Source: Bacteroidota bacterium
GTDB lineage: Bacteria > Bacteroidota > Bacteroidia > Chitinophagales > Chitinophagaceae
Length of the DNA: 58,393 nt
Direction of reading: 5' to 3'
NCBI GenBank assembly: GCA_026391125.1
Contig: JAPLEO010000131.1
Location: 1 to 58,393, forward strand
Part shown: positions 30,001 to 38,145 of the stretch, one piece after another
How the letters are laid out: every line of letters starts with the position of its first letter
How positions within the stretch are numbered: position 1 is the first letter of the stretch
Notes under the pieces: generated by a model
Seen by the model: only the letters and a program-made list of their open reading frames with translations
What the model was told of the DNA's origin: nothing
Database searches by the model: none
Made by a program: the position numbers and the translations under genes

Positions 30001-30233
30001 ATGTACCACAAACAACTGTCAATAGTGTATTGGGAGAAGCTAGATCTGCCGTTCTTGGGAAAGCATCAATGCCTGGTGCACAAGAAGAAAGGTTAATGGT
30101 TAATGCTGAAAATATGGTGACCAATGTGATACAAAAAGCTAACAAATTCTTTGACGGAGCTTGGAAAGGCTATCGTAGTTTGGCCGAGGCAAGTACTATC
30201 AAAATGTTTAAAGATTATAAACCATTAGAATAA
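27033..30233 (+). CDS. Secreted BNR/VPS10-type propeller protein with Gly-rich loop
   Basis: This 1066-residue protein has a signal peptide ending LTIGLHAQ. Residues about 25-740 contain repeated Asp-box motifs (KTENGGASW, KSLDGGKTW, KTTDGGENW, YDAGKTF). A beta domain (FNRFYWGMEGKG, VDPGTYKVLLTLG) and a helical tail follow. Between the two halves of the beta domain, residues about 843-872 form a loop almost entirely of Gly with Arg and Ala, absent from the paralogue at 22579. Likely periplasmic or surface exposed, perhaps binding or processing protein or glycan; activity unproven. The aminotransferase gene follows after 4 nt, so the two are probably co-transcribed. Confidence 0.88.
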   Translation: MRKQISLLIAMALTIGLHAQTVDINKQFKSFKPRNIGPAGMSGRVTSIDAVYNNPTTIYLGTASGGVWKTENGGASWTPVFDEQPIQNIGSVAITQSNRSVVWAGTGEGNPRNSVSLGEGIYKSLDGGKTWKCMGLQKTRNIHRIIIDPNNPDIVYAGVMGNPFIEHAERGVYKTTDGGENWKLILHTNDTSGVGDMVIDPSNPNKLFVNMYQHKRTPWSLKGGGSGSGLYVTYDAGKTFKKLGKDDGLPTGDFGRIGISISRSQPNRVYAMVEATKNGLYKSDDGGIKWELVNSDPAVVTNRAFYFQDISCDPINENRLYNINQMISVSEDGGKTFKGVIPYSGIHPDHHAWWIHPYDANFIIDGNDGGIGISRDRGKTWQFDEKLPLGQFYHINTDNQLPYHVMGGLQDNGSWNGPAYVWIQSGIRNAYWQGVSGGDGFDVMPDPEDPNWVYTMSQGGSVSRYNMATGEDWSIRPPRPDMKTKHRFNWNSAIAQDPFDKKTIYYGSQFVNKSTDKGASWNIISPDLTTNDSAKIDQSTNGGISIDITGAENYCTVICIEPSSKEQGVIWAGTDDGNVQLTRDAGKTWTNFKGKIPGFPAGAWVPQIRAGRHNAGEAFVVANDYRRGDMKPYIFRTTDYGKTWSRIIDEKKVTGYALTIIQDPTEPNLIFVGTEQGLWISLDNAASFQQFKNGYPSVSTYDFAIQEREADLVVATFGRALWIFDDIRPLRKLAANKGQLFAKKLTAFDAPQAYQAIMKNAPGIEYSTYGTYEGENKKRGAALSFYVNKTASDTGKNKIADTAVVKIFNANNEQVRTLRVHADSGFNRFYWGMEGKGIRAAGQGRGAGGGGGAGGGGRGGGGRGGASNEPGGLPVDPGTYKVLLTLGRDLTDSMMVVVNDDPNAPRSKELRDALRAANSRLDKSSLKLVDLTDRLTEADDIIKKIEVNYANMDQKQSDTLKKVAKAMQDSIKGIREQLNGKTQDKQGYGNVPQTTVNSVLGEARSAVLGKASMPGAQEERLMVNAENMVTNVIQKANKFFDGAWKGYRSLAEASTIKMFKDYKPLE

Positions 30234-30237
30234 AAAT

Positions 30238-31503
30238 ATGAGTAACGAAAAATTGAGTCATTTAGCCGAAACACTGATTGGTAGCGAGATCGTGAAACTG
30301 GGCAATATGATCAGTGAGCGAATTCGTGCAGGTGAAAAAATATACAATTTTACGATTGGCGATTTTGATCCAAAAGTATTCCCAATTCCTGAAGCGTTAG
30401 AGAGTTTGATTGTTGAATCTTATCAGCAAAGGAACACCAATTATCCAGCTGCTGAAGGTGTTCTTGAACTTCGGAAAGCGGTTTCCCAATTTTTAAAAGA
30501 ATGGGAAGGACTAGATTATGCACCCAGTGAAATTCAAATTGCATCAGGTGGCAGACCATTGATCTATACCATTTTTAAGGCGATTGTAGACAAGGGCGAC
30601 AAAGTAGTTTATGGAGTTCCTTCATGGAATAATAATCACTATGTACACATGACAGATGGTGAACACTGCATTGTTGAATGTAAGGTTGAAAACCATTTCA
30701 TGCCAACTGTTGATGATGTGCGAGAACATATCAAAGGAGCTACACTGATTTGTTTGTGTACACCTCAAAACCCAACTGGAACAACACTCACTAAGCACGA
30801 TCTTACAGAAATATGCGACTTGATTCTTGCAGAAAATGCAACCAGAAAAGAAGGCGAGAAAAAATGCTATCTGCTTTTTGATCAGATGTATTGGACCTTA
30901 ACCTATGGAAGTACCATCCACTATAATCCAATCACGTTGCGCCCTGCCATGAAAGAGTTTACTGTTTTTGTGGACGGAATTAGTAAGGCATTTGCAAGCA
31001 CCGGTGTAAGAGTTGGATGGTCGATGGGACCAGAACTAGTGATCTCTAAAATGAAAGCAATACTGAGTCATTTAGGTGCATGGGCACCGATGGCAGAGCA
31101 AAAAGCTGTTGCAAAATATTTATATGAAAAAGATGCAATCGCTACTTACCTGAGCAATTTTAAATCTGAAGTTGAAGTAAGGCTTCATAATATTTATGAT
31201 GGTTTCATTGCATTAAAAGGAAGAGGGTTTAGTGTTGATGCTGTTGCACCACAAGCTGCTATTTATCTTACCATTAAAATTGATCTGGTTGGAAAAACAA
31301 CAGAGGCAGGTACTATATTAGCAAGTCAGCAAGACGTAACTTCTTATATTTTATCTGAAGCAAAATTAGCAGTAGTACCCTTCTCCGCTTTTGGAGGTGC
31401 AGCCGATAGCCCATGGTATCGTTTAAGTGTGGGAACTTGTATCAAAGAAGAAATCCCTGCTATGTTGCAGCAATTAGAAACAGCGCTTATCAAATTAAAA
31501 TAA
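30238..31503 (+). CDS. PLP-dependent class I/II aminotransferase
   Basis: This 421-residue fold-type I enzyme has GDFDPKVFPIPEAL and NYPAAEGVLELRKAV at the N-terminus, as in aspartate-aminotransferase-like proteins. CTPQNPTGTTL carries the Asn that holds the PLP ring region. Lys250 in VDGISKAFASTGVRVGW is the Schiff-base lysine, and the C-terminal WYRLSVGTCI holds the substrate-carboxylate Arg. It transfers amino groups between an amino acid and a 2-oxo acid in the cytoplasm; the substrate pair is not clear. It begins 4 nt after the upstream propeller gene. Confidence 0.92.
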   Translation: MSNEKLSHLAETLIGSEIVKLGNMISERIRAGEKIYNFTIGDFDPKVFPIPEALESLIVESYQQRNTNYPAAEGVLELRKAVSQFLKEWEGLDYAPSEIQIASGGRPLIYTIFKAIVDKGDKVVYGVPSWNNNHYVHMTDGEHCIVECKVENHFMPTVDDVREHIKGATLICLCTPQNPTGTTLTKHDLTEICDLILAENATRKEGEKKCYLLFDQMYWTLTYGSTIHYNPITLRPAMKEFTVFVDGISKAFASTGVRVGWSMGPELVISKMKAILSHLGAWAPMAEQKAVAKYLYEKDAIATYLSNFKSEVEVRLHNIYDGFIALKGRGFSVDAVAPQAAIYLTIKIDLVGKTTEAGTILASQQDVTSYILSEAKLAVVPFSAFGGAADSPWYRLSVGTCIKEEIPAMLQQLETALIKLK

Positions 31504-31582
31504 GCTAAATACAGTTGGGGTGAGATACTAATTGATACTTAAAACTTAAATTGTAGCAATTCACAGACCAAAATCACAGTTC

Positions 31583-32320
31583 ATGAAAAAGCTATCCATT
31601 TTTCTATTCACTTTTTTTGTGGCGATTGCTGCAAATGCTCAAATGACAATGGACGTTGGTACACAAAGTTCAAATTGGGGCAGTACAAGTTCTGTAAATG
31701 TTGTGGATCCGGCCACAATCGGAATAAAAAAAGTGGATTTACTGAACTATAGCGACATAACTGGTAGTCCATTTTACAATCCAAAATGGACTAGGGCGAT
31801 TCTATATTTAAAAAATGGTAAACTGCTTAAATTAGATCAGGTTAGATTAAATATGTTTTCGAACGAAGTTGATTATATCAATATCAATAAGGTTGAAATG
31901 GTTTTGGAAGCCTATCATTTTAAAAAAATCGTCTTAATGAAGCAAGATGATTCAACCCATATTGCTGCAGTTTTTGAATGCTATCCTGATATGGTTGATA
32001 ACGCAAAAGGGGAAGCTTTTTATCGTCAAATAAATGAAGGGACAGTTCATTTGTTGGCATTAGATAAAGCCATTTTAAAAACAGGCACTTACGATCCATT
32101 ATTAGGTAAAGAACCGAAGAGTTTTTATAGCAAAAAGTTTTATGGTATTTCCAATGTGAATGTTTTTAGTCCACTTAAAGTCCTAGATCGCAATACCATA
32201 TTACCAATCTTAAGAAGCCATCAGGACGATGAGGATTGGTTGAATACCAAGCGCAATAAATTGAGAAATGAATCTGATGTCACTTCTTTTTTTGAATACT
32301 ATAACAACAAGAAAAACTAA
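31583..32320 (+). CDS. Secreted protein of unknown function
   Basis: This 245-residue protein has a signal peptide (MKKLSIFLFTFFVAIAANAQ). The mature part begins with a Ser/Thr/Gly-rich stretch, then mixed strands and helices (YLKNGKLLKLDQVRLNMFSNEVDYI, ALDKAILKTGTYDPLLG). The pattern of a short lysine-rich strand followed by a statement of internal repeats resembles secreted Bacteroidota proteins that report surface state, but no family is recognised. It is convergent with a 44-residue lipoprotein gene that starts at 32461. Confidence 0.7.
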   Translation: MKKLSIFLFTFFVAIAANAQMTMDVGTQSSNWGSTSSVNVVDPATIGIKKVDLLNYSDITGSPFYNPKWTRAILYLKNGKLLKLDQVRLNMFSNEVDYININKVEMVLEAYHFKKIVLMKQDDSTHIAAVFECYPDMVDNAKGEAFYRQINEGTVHLLALDKAILKTGTYDPLLGKEPKSFYSKKFYGISNVNVFSPLKVLDRNTILPILRSHQDDEDWLNTKRNKLRNESDVTSFFEYYNNKKN

Positions 32321-32326
32321 AGACTG

Positions 32327-32461
32327 TTAACCCCTTTCAACCCATTTATGGGGTGGACAACCACAACCATTTGCCTTTTTTGTTCTAGCAGATGCACAAG
32401 CACTAACTACCAGCGAGAACAGTAGTAGGAGAACAATTATTTGGTGTAATTTGGACTTCAT
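32327..32461 (-). CDS. 44-residue Cys-rich lipoprotein
   Basis: This small reading frame runs from the ATG at 32461 to the TAA at 32327. The N-terminus MKSKLHQIIVLLLLFSLVV is a good signal, followed by the lipobox VSAC (Cys22). The mature peptide is only about 23 residues, basic, and ends NGCGCPPHKWVERG. Signal peptide, lipobox and a plausible stop in an otherwise empty gap support a real gene. The CGCPPH motif could bind a metal or form a disulfide. Function unknown. It is convergent with the secreted unknown ending at 32320. Confidence 0.65.
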   Translation of the reverse strand: MKSKLHQIIVLLLLFSLVVSACASARTKKANGCGCPPHKWVERG

Positions 32462-32514
32462 TCGAATGCCAAAATAAAGCATTCAAATAAAATAGTTGTC
32501 AAAAGCAGAAATTC

Positions 32515-33597
32515 TTGGATAAAATTAACATACAACGTGTACTTATTGCACCGCTCGATTGGGGTTTGGGCCATGCTACACGCTGTATACCAATCATCAA
32601 AGCCTTTCAGTTATTGCATTACGAAGTGATAATTGCTGCTGATGGTCCAAGTGCAAAATTACTCACCAACGAATTTCCAGAACTAAGGGTAGTGCATTTG
32701 GATGGATACCACATTCAATATGCATCAACTGCAAAAGGGCTGCCTTGGAAACTATTTTTGCAGATCCCTAAAATTTTGAGTAGCATCAAGAAAGAGCATC
32801 AATGGTTGGATACATTCATTCAGAAAGAAAAAATAGATCTAATTATTTCTGATAATCGGTATGGGGTATGTACCAATAAAGTTCCCTGTGTTTTCATCAC
32901 GCACCAATTGCTCATTAAAACCCCCTATACATTTTTAGAAAAGTTTATTCAAAAAATTAACTACCATTTCATCAATCATTTTTCTGCTTGCTGGGTCCCA
33001 GATAATGCTGGCGAACCTAACGTTGCAGGAGTCTTATCTCATCCATCTGCTCTACCAAAAATTCCTGTTCACTATCTGGGAATTTTGTCAAGAATGCAGG
33101 TTCATAAAATCGAAGCGATTCAGTTTGATCATTGTTTTTTAATATCCGGACCAGAGCCGCAAAGAACTTTGCTGGAAAAAAAGATTGTTGAGATGCTGCC
33201 ATTGCTAGCGGGGAAAGTAGTCATTGTTCGTGGACTTCCGAATGCTGGAAATTCAATTATTGTTCCTAGTAACACAAAAGTTTTTGATCATTTGTCAACC
33301 AATGAATTGGCTTCAGTAATTTACTCGAGTAAATTAATTATTTGTAGAAGTGGTTATACAACTGTTATGGAATTAATAGGGATGCGTAAAAATGCGTTAC
33401 TTATTCCTACACCCATGCAAACAGAGCAGGAATATCTTGCAACAAAACTGGTCTCAGAAAACCGATTTCAAATGGTGAGTCAAGATGAACTGGATGCAAC
33501 GAAAGTACTTGCTGCATACAACTACTCCGAAATGACGAATCTAGACATTCCAATATTTAATACAAATGTGCTAGAAGTTTTGCTGCGTGCGATCTAA
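32515..33597 (+). CDS. GT-B fold glycosyltransferase
   Basis: This 360-residue protein starts at a TTG (32515); no in-frame ATG occurs before the conserved N-terminus RVLIAPLDWGLGHATRCIPI, so the TTG is accepted. The first half is a Rossmann-like domain with the GLGHATR loop seen in MurG-like enzymes. The C-terminal half, with LISGPEPQR and IICRSGYTTVMELIGMRKNALLIPTPMQTEQEYLA, is a nucleotide-sugar binding domain of the GT28/MurG type. It probably transfers a sugar to a lipid or glycan at the inner membrane. An EamA transporter gene follows after 19 nt. Confidence 0.85.
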   Translation: MDKINIQRVLIAPLDWGLGHATRCIPIIKAFQLLHYEVIIAADGPSAKLLTNEFPELRVVHLDGYHIQYASTAKGLPWKLFLQIPKILSSIKKEHQWLDTFIQKEKIDLIISDNRYGVCTNKVPCVFITHQLLIKTPYTFLEKFIQKINYHFINHFSACWVPDNAGEPNVAGVLSHPSALPKIPVHYLGILSRMQVHKIEAIQFDHCFLISGPEPQRTLLEKKIVEMLPLLAGKVVIVRGLPNAGNSIIVPSNTKVFDHLSTNELASVIYSSKLIICRSGYTTVMELIGMRKNALLIPTPMQTEQEYLATKLVSENRFQMVSQDELDATKVLAAYNYSEMTNLDIPIFNTNVLEVLLRAI

Positions 33598-33616
33598 GAA
33601 CATAGCTTTGCGCATA

Positions 33617-34507
33617 ATGAATAAAAAAACACAAGCACATTTAGCTGTATTGGGTGCCAATATTATTTTCGCAGCTAATTATAGTATTGTAAAATTCATT
33701 ACCCCAACTTTTATTCATCCCTTTGCTTTGAATTTTGTTCGAGTTGCCAGTAGCATTATTTTGTTCTGGTTTTTGTGGCTCTTAAAACCCGGGCCGATTG
33801 GTATTCAAAGAAAACATATCCCTCGTTTTATTGCATGTGGAATTACTGGTGTGTTAATTAATCAGTTGTTTTTTATCAAAGGAGTTTCGCTTACTACCTC
33901 TATCCATAGTTCTCTACTATCCTTATGTACGCCTATTTTTATTACCATTATTGCTGCTTGGCTGATTAAGGAAGCACTTACATGGTTAAAGTTCATTGGA
34001 CTTGCTTTAGGCATTGGTGGGGCATTATTATTGATACTTTTAAAAGACAACAATCATACAGGATCGAACGTCATATTGGGCGATGTTTTTGTAATGATCA
34101 ATGCGATCTCTTATGCATTTTATTTGGTCATGGTTCGACCATTAATGGCTAGCTACTCAGCCATGCATGTTTTAAGATGGGTATTTACAATTGGTGGTTT
34201 GATAATGCTTCCGATCAGTGCACCAGAATTTTTTTCAACCAATTGGCATGCGTTTGATATTCCTCAGTGGACTGCACTTGGTTTTGTTGCAATAGGCGCT
34301 ACATTCTTTGCGTATCTATTTAATGTATTTGGGATTTCTAAAATTGGGCCATCTGCCACTGGCACTTATATCTATACACAACCAGTATTTGCTGCAATCA
34401 TCGCCATGATTTATGCAGGAGAACATTTTAGTTGGATCAAAGGATTGGCTGCCATCTTAATATTTAGTGGCGTTTATCTAGCAAACTTTAAAAAAGAACT
34501 AGCTTAA
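33617..34507 (+). CDS. EamA/DMT family transporter
   Basis: The protein has 296 residues from the ATG at 33617; a GTG at 33587 would overlap the upstream gene and is less likely. About ten hydrophobic segments form two EamA repeats (AVLGANIIFAANYSIVKF, and later GDVFVMINAISYAFYLVMV). YLFNVFGISKIGPSATGTYIYTQPVFAAIIA is the typical second-repeat pattern. It is likely a drug/metabolite-type exporter or importer in the inner membrane; the substrate is unknown. Probably co-transcribed with the glycosyltransferase. Confidence 0.9.
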   Translation: MNKKTQAHLAVLGANIIFAANYSIVKFITPTFIHPFALNFVRVASSIILFWFLWLLKPGPIGIQRKHIPRFIACGITGVLINQLFFIKGVSLTTSIHSSLLSLCTPIFITIIAAWLIKEALTWLKFIGLALGIGGALLLILLKDNNHTGSNVILGDVFVMINAISYAFYLVMVRPLMASYSAMHVLRWVFTIGGLIMLPISAPEFFSTNWHAFDIPQWTALGFVAIGATFFAYLFNVFGISKIGPSATGTYIYTQPVFAAIIAMIYAGEHFSWIKGLAAILIFSGVYLANFKKELA

Positions 34508-34510
34508 ATT

Positions 34511-35002
34511 TTATTGCATTTTTGGGCTTTCGAAAAACCAGAAATTCTTTTCAGCGTCTCTGAATTCACTCCAATGATTCATTGAAACCTTAATTGCAAA
34601 GATTCCGCATGTAGGCATATTGTCGATTGTTGTTTCAGATAAACTATTTACAAAGTCGGTGATACCAGGGTTATGCGCAAAAATGGCAATACTATTTAAA
34701 TCATCGTCAAGGTCTTCGATGATATCATAGAACACGTGTGATGGAGCGTGATACAATTTGTCGTATGTCTTAATATTTATTTTTTTGAGGCCAAGCTCCT
34801 TAGCAAAATAGCTGGCAGTTGAAAAAGCCCGATTAGCGGTACTTGAAATGAGGGCATCCACATGAATTCCTTTTTCAGATAAGAGCTTTGCCATTCTTGG
34901 CGCATCACTATTTCCACGATCGTTCAATGGTCTGTCAAAATCATCGATCACTGAATCGTTCCAACTGCTCTTGGCATGTCTTATAATCAATAATTGTTTC
35001 AT
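34511..35002 (-). CDS. SixA-type histidine phosphatase
   Basis: This 163-residue protein of the histidine phosphatase superfamily has the active-site RHAKSSW with His8 as nucleophile. DFDRPLNDRG is the SixA-type follow-on and IFAHNPGITDFV is the second active-site His. The short length fits SixA, which removes phosphate from phosphohistidine on signalling proteins in E. coli; the target here is unknown. It is convergent with the EamA gene, three nt apart, and divergent from mnmH. Confidence 0.9.
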   Translation of the reverse strand: MKQLLIIRHAKSSWNDSVIDDFDRPLNDRGNSDAPRMAKLLSEKGIHVDALISSTANRAFSTASYFAKELGLKKINIKTYDKLYHAPSHVFYDIIEDLDDDLNSIAIFAHNPGITDFVNSLSETTIDNMPTCGIFAIKVSMNHWSEFRDAEKNFWFFESPKMQ

Positions 35003-35109
35003 GAGTTATTGTTGCTGATTTGGAAATAATTAATTTACTATAGACCATTCATTTTGTTGCACCATTTAAATGGCTCAGGTCATACATTAAAGTTACCATA
35101 AACTAGTCT

Positions 35110-35117
35110 TATTTTTG
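35110..35117 (+). promoter_or_regulatory. -7 element directly before mnmH
   Basis: TATTTTTG matches TAnnTTTG and ends 5 nt before the mnmH ATG, so the transcript would be nearly leaderless. No TTG occurs at 17-23 nt upstream. A perfect palindrome, CCATTTAAATGG, lies at 35062-35073. Confidence 0.4.
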
Positions 35118-35122
35118 TACCG

Positions 35123-36241
35123 ATGGCCATTCAACGTGTAAGCATTACTGAGTTTTTAGATTTAGCCCAAAAACATCCCGTTTTGGATGTTCGGAGTCCG
35201 GGTGAATATACCCATGCCCATATTCCAGGAGCTCATAGCCTTCCCTTATTTACAGATGAAGAAAGGAAAGTGGTGGGAACAGCCTACAAACAACAGAGTA
35301 AGCAGGTAGCAGTAAAGATTGGATTGAAGTATTTTGGTGTGAAGATGGTTGAAATGGTAGAGACTGTTGAAAAGCTGATCAAAGAACTACGACCTCCTAC
35401 AAAAGACAATATTTCTACAACCCATGAATTTCAATCTCCTACCGTGCTTGTACATTGCTGGCGAGGTGGAATGCGTAGCGCTGGTGTTGCTTGGCTACTT
35501 GATTTATATGGATTTAAAGTATATACACTTACGGGCGGATACAAGGGTTATCGCAATTGGGTATTAGAACAATTTGAGAAAGAATATCCCATACACATTA
35601 TGGGTGGATATACAGGTTCTGGTAAAACAGAAGTATTAAAGGCACTAGATAAAAGGGGATACACCGTAATCGACTTAGAAGGTATTGCGCATCACAAAGG
35701 GTCGGCATTTGGTGCGATGGGTTTACCTGCTCAACCATCACAGGAGCATTTCGAAAATACATTAGCAGGCGAATTGTTTCGTGGGCAGGAAAAATCTTTG
35801 TCTGAAGAATCAATGGATTTTCAAAAGACTATTTGGTTGGAAGATGAAAGTCAGCGGATAGGAGCTGTTAATATCCCCGCTGTTTTATTTAAACAGATGC
35901 GTAAAAAGAAAGTTTATTTTCTCGAGATTCCTTTTGAATCAAGACTTGGCTATATCAATCTTCACTACGGCAAATTTGCAAAGGCGGAATTAGTAAATGC
36001 AGTAATAAGAATAAAGAAAAGACTTGGCGGATTAGAAACAAAGACTGCCATGAATTTTTTGTTGGAAGATGATACCAAAGAAGCTTTCAGGATTCTCTTG
36101 CAATACTACGATAAGCTATATGGCAAAAATCTAGAAAACAACCGCGAGAACGTTGATCAAATAGTAACAAAGATCATTTGTGAAGAAGTGAATGATATTG
36201 TCAACTCTGAAAAAATTAATTCGATCATTACCAATGGATGA
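35123..36241 (+). CDS. mnmH: tRNA 2-selenouridine synthase
   Basis: This 372-residue MnmH (SelU/YbbB) has an N-terminal rhodanese domain (residues 5-150) with the catalytic Cys112 in VHCWRGGMRS and the start PVLDVRSPGEYTHAHIPGA. The C-terminal part is a P-loop domain with GYTGSGKT (162-169) and IDLEGIAHHKGSAFG, specific to this family. It converts 2-thiouridine at the tRNA wobble position to 2-selenouridine, through geranyl-thiouridine, using selenophosphate. The selenophosphate synthetase gene selD is not in the window. The 3' end overlaps the convergent Nramp gene by 14 nt. Confidence 0.95.
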   Translation: MAIQRVSITEFLDLAQKHPVLDVRSPGEYTHAHIPGAHSLPLFTDEERKVVGTAYKQQSKQVAVKIGLKYFGVKMVEMVETVEKLIKELRPPTKDNISTTHEFQSPTVLVHCWRGGMRSAGVAWLLDLYGFKVYTLTGGYKGYRNWVLEQFEKEYPIHIMGGYTGSGKTEVLKALDKRGYTVIDLEGIAHHKGSAFGAMGLPAQPSQEHFENTLAGELFRGQEKSLSEESMDFQKTIWLEDESQRIGAVNIPAVLFKQMRKKKVYFLEIPFESRLGYINLHYGKFAKAELVNAVIRIKKRLGGLETKTAMNFLLEDDTKEAFRILLQYYDKLYGKNLENNRENVDQIVTKIICEEVNDIVNSEKINSIITNG

Positions 36242-37400
36242 TCGCATCGATCCCTAAATAACTCATCACTATTACAACGAACCATCCAATCACAAGTAAC
36301 ACTGTTGAGTGTTTGTAATTTCCAACCAAACTAGTTTTTCTAACAGCCACCAACATCAGCGCTAGTGCAATAGGAAGTATGAAACCATTGAGTGCTCCAA
36401 CGGTTATTAAGATCTTTACTGGGTTTCCAATAAAAAGAAAAACACAGGTGGAGAAAACGATAAAGAAGCTAATCAGCCATCGATAGTTTTTTTCGATCCA
36501 TGGATGAAAGGTTCTCAAAAAAGAGACTGAAGTGTAAGCGGCGCCTACTACCGATGTGATGGCGGCACTCCACATCACGATTCCAAAAAATCGATACCCT
36601 AATTCACCAGCAGCTAATTTAAATACAGAAGCAGGGGGATTGGCTTTATCAAGGATACCTCCATGCATGATCACACCCAATGCAGCTAAGAAAAGTACAA
36701 AGCGCATGAGCGCAGTTATTAGAATGCCAGTAACGGCACTTTTGTTTACTTGAGGAAGTGCTGCTTCTCCCTTAATTCCTGCATCTAACAATCGATGCCC
36801 ACCCGCAAAACAAATGTAACCTCCAACAGTTCCTCCTACTAATGTTACAATGGCTGTGGTGCTAATTGTTGTTGGAAAAAAACTATGTTGAATTGCATCT
36901 GCAATAGGTGGATGAGAACTAAAGGCTACATAAATAGTAAGCAAGATCATCAATACACCTAAAATTTTGGTGAACTGGTCCATCATTTTTCCAGCTTCCT
37001 TCATCCAGAAAATAAACAATGCAATCACACAACTGATGATGGCGCCATAAGCCGTGTCCAACCCAGAAAGCACATTTAATCCCAGGCCGCAGCCTCCAAT
37101 ATTTCCGATATTAAAAGCGAGTCCGCCTAACACAATTAATCCCGACAATAAATATCCCAAGCCGGGTAACAATTCATTAGCCAAATCTTGAGCGCGTTTT
37201 TCTGTTACCGCCAATATGCGCCAGATATTCATTTGTGCGCCAATATCTAGTAGGATAGAAATGATGATCACAAAGCCGAAGCTCGACAAAAGTTTTTCAG
37301 TGAATACCGTTGTTTGTGTCAAAAAACCCGGACCAATCGCAGAGGTAGCCATTAAGAATGCGGCACCCATGATGGCCGAACTGTTCACGAATTTTTTCAC
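36228..37400 (-). CDS. Nramp-family transporter, YcsG-like
   Basis: This 390-residue protein has about eleven membrane segments and opens at a GTG 1 nt after the pxpA stop; an ATG at 37370 is the alternative. MATSAIGPGFLTQTT is the Nramp first-helix motif of the YcsG branch. It sits last in the operon pxpB-pxpC-pxpA, the same partnership as ycsG with kipI/kipA/ycsF in Bacillus subtilis. That suggests uptake of a metal, or of 5-oxoproline or another small substrate, for the oxoprolinase. Which one is uncertain, since canonical Nramp proteins carry divalent metals. Confidence 0.88.
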   Translation of the reverse strand: MKKFVNSSAIMGAAFLMATSAIGPGFLTQTTVFTEKLLSSFGFVIIISILLDIGAQMNIWRILAVTEKRAQDLANELLPGLGYLLSGLIVLGGLAFNIGNIGGCGLGLNVLSGLDTAYGAIISCVIALFIFWMKEAGKMMDQFTKILGVLMILLTIYVAFSSHPPIADAIQHSFFPTTISTTAIVTLVGGTVGGYICFAGGHRLLDAGIKGEAALPQVNKSAVTGILITALMRFVLFLAALGVIMHGGILDKANPPASVFKLAAGELGYRFFGIVMWSAAITSVVGAAYTSVSFLRTFHPWIEKNYRWLISFFIVFSTCVFLFIGNPVKILITVGALNGFILPIALALMLVAVRKTSLVGNYKHSTVLLVIGWFVVIVMSYLGIDAIIHW

Positions 37401-37401
37401 A

Positions 37402-38145
37402 TTAAATGGTTTGTATGGTTATCTGGTTCTCTATTAATTTTTTTCTGATTTCAGATGCGAACGCAACAGCATGATTTCCGTCTCCGTGTAAACATATCGT
37501 ATCAGCCTTAATAGAAATATTAGATCCTGTAATTGTTGTAACTGTTTTTTCTTTTACCATTTGCAAAACCTGTTTCAAACTATCTTCTGTTTTTTCGATC
37601 ATGGCTCCTGGTAATGATCTTGATGTTAAATTACCGTCTTCTTGATAAGTTCGATCTGCAAAGGTTTCAGATGCTGCTTTCAGATTTATTGATTCAGCTT
37701 CTGTTATTAAATGACTGCCACTAAGTCCGTATAAAATAAAATTGGCATCAACAGATCTTACTGCTGCTGCAATAGTTCTAGCCAATCTGGGATCTCTTGC
37801 GGCCATATTGTATAAAGCACCGTGAGGTTTCACATGATGCAGCTTTGTTCCAAAAGTTGCAGCAATTTTTTTGAGGATGAAAATTTGTTCTGTAATTAAA
37901 TCAAACAAATAGGGAAGCGTTATCGATATTTCTTTCCTTCCAAAATTTGGCTTGTCTTTAAATCCAGGATGTGCACCAATTGCCACTTGATAGTTCAATG
38001 CCAGTTCAATCGTGCGTTTCATAGTTTCTTCATCACCAGCATGAAACCCGCATGCAATATTTGCGCTACTAATCAATGGCATCAACAATGCATCATTGTT
38101 CAAACCCTCACCCATATCGCAATTGAGATCTATGAATTTATTCAT
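37402..38145 (-). CDS. pxpA: 5-oxoprolinase subunit PxpA
   Basis: The protein has 247 residues from the ATG at 38145; the frame runs 30 codons upstream into pxpC, but MNKFIDLNCDMGEG is the LamB/YcsF family start. The blocks SANIACGFHAGDEETM, VAIGAHPGFKD, KPHGALYN and ETFADRTYQEDGNL are all present. With PxpB and PxpC it cleaves 5-oxoproline to glutamate with ATP in the cytoplasm. Its start overlaps the pxpC stop by 8 nt and its stop lies 1 nt before the transporter start, so the four genes are translationally coupled. Confidence 0.95.
   Translation of the reverse strand: MNKFIDLNCDMGEGLNNDALLMPLISSANIACGFHAGDEETMKRTIELALNYQVAIGAHPGFKDKPNFGRKEISITLPYLFDLITEQIFILKKIAATFGTKLHHVKPHGALYNMAARDPRLARTIAAAVRSVDANFILYGLSGSHLITEAESINLKAASETFADRTYQEDGNLTSRSLPGAMIEKTEDSLKQVLQMVKEKTVTTITGSNISIKADTICLHGDGNHAVAFASEIRKKLIENQITIQTI

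Noticed and set aside
35062..35073. Perfect palindrome CCATTTAAATGG upstream of mnmH
   Set aside because: About fourteen 12-bp palindromes are expected by chance in 58 kb, more in AT-rich DNA, and no second copy or family match supports it.
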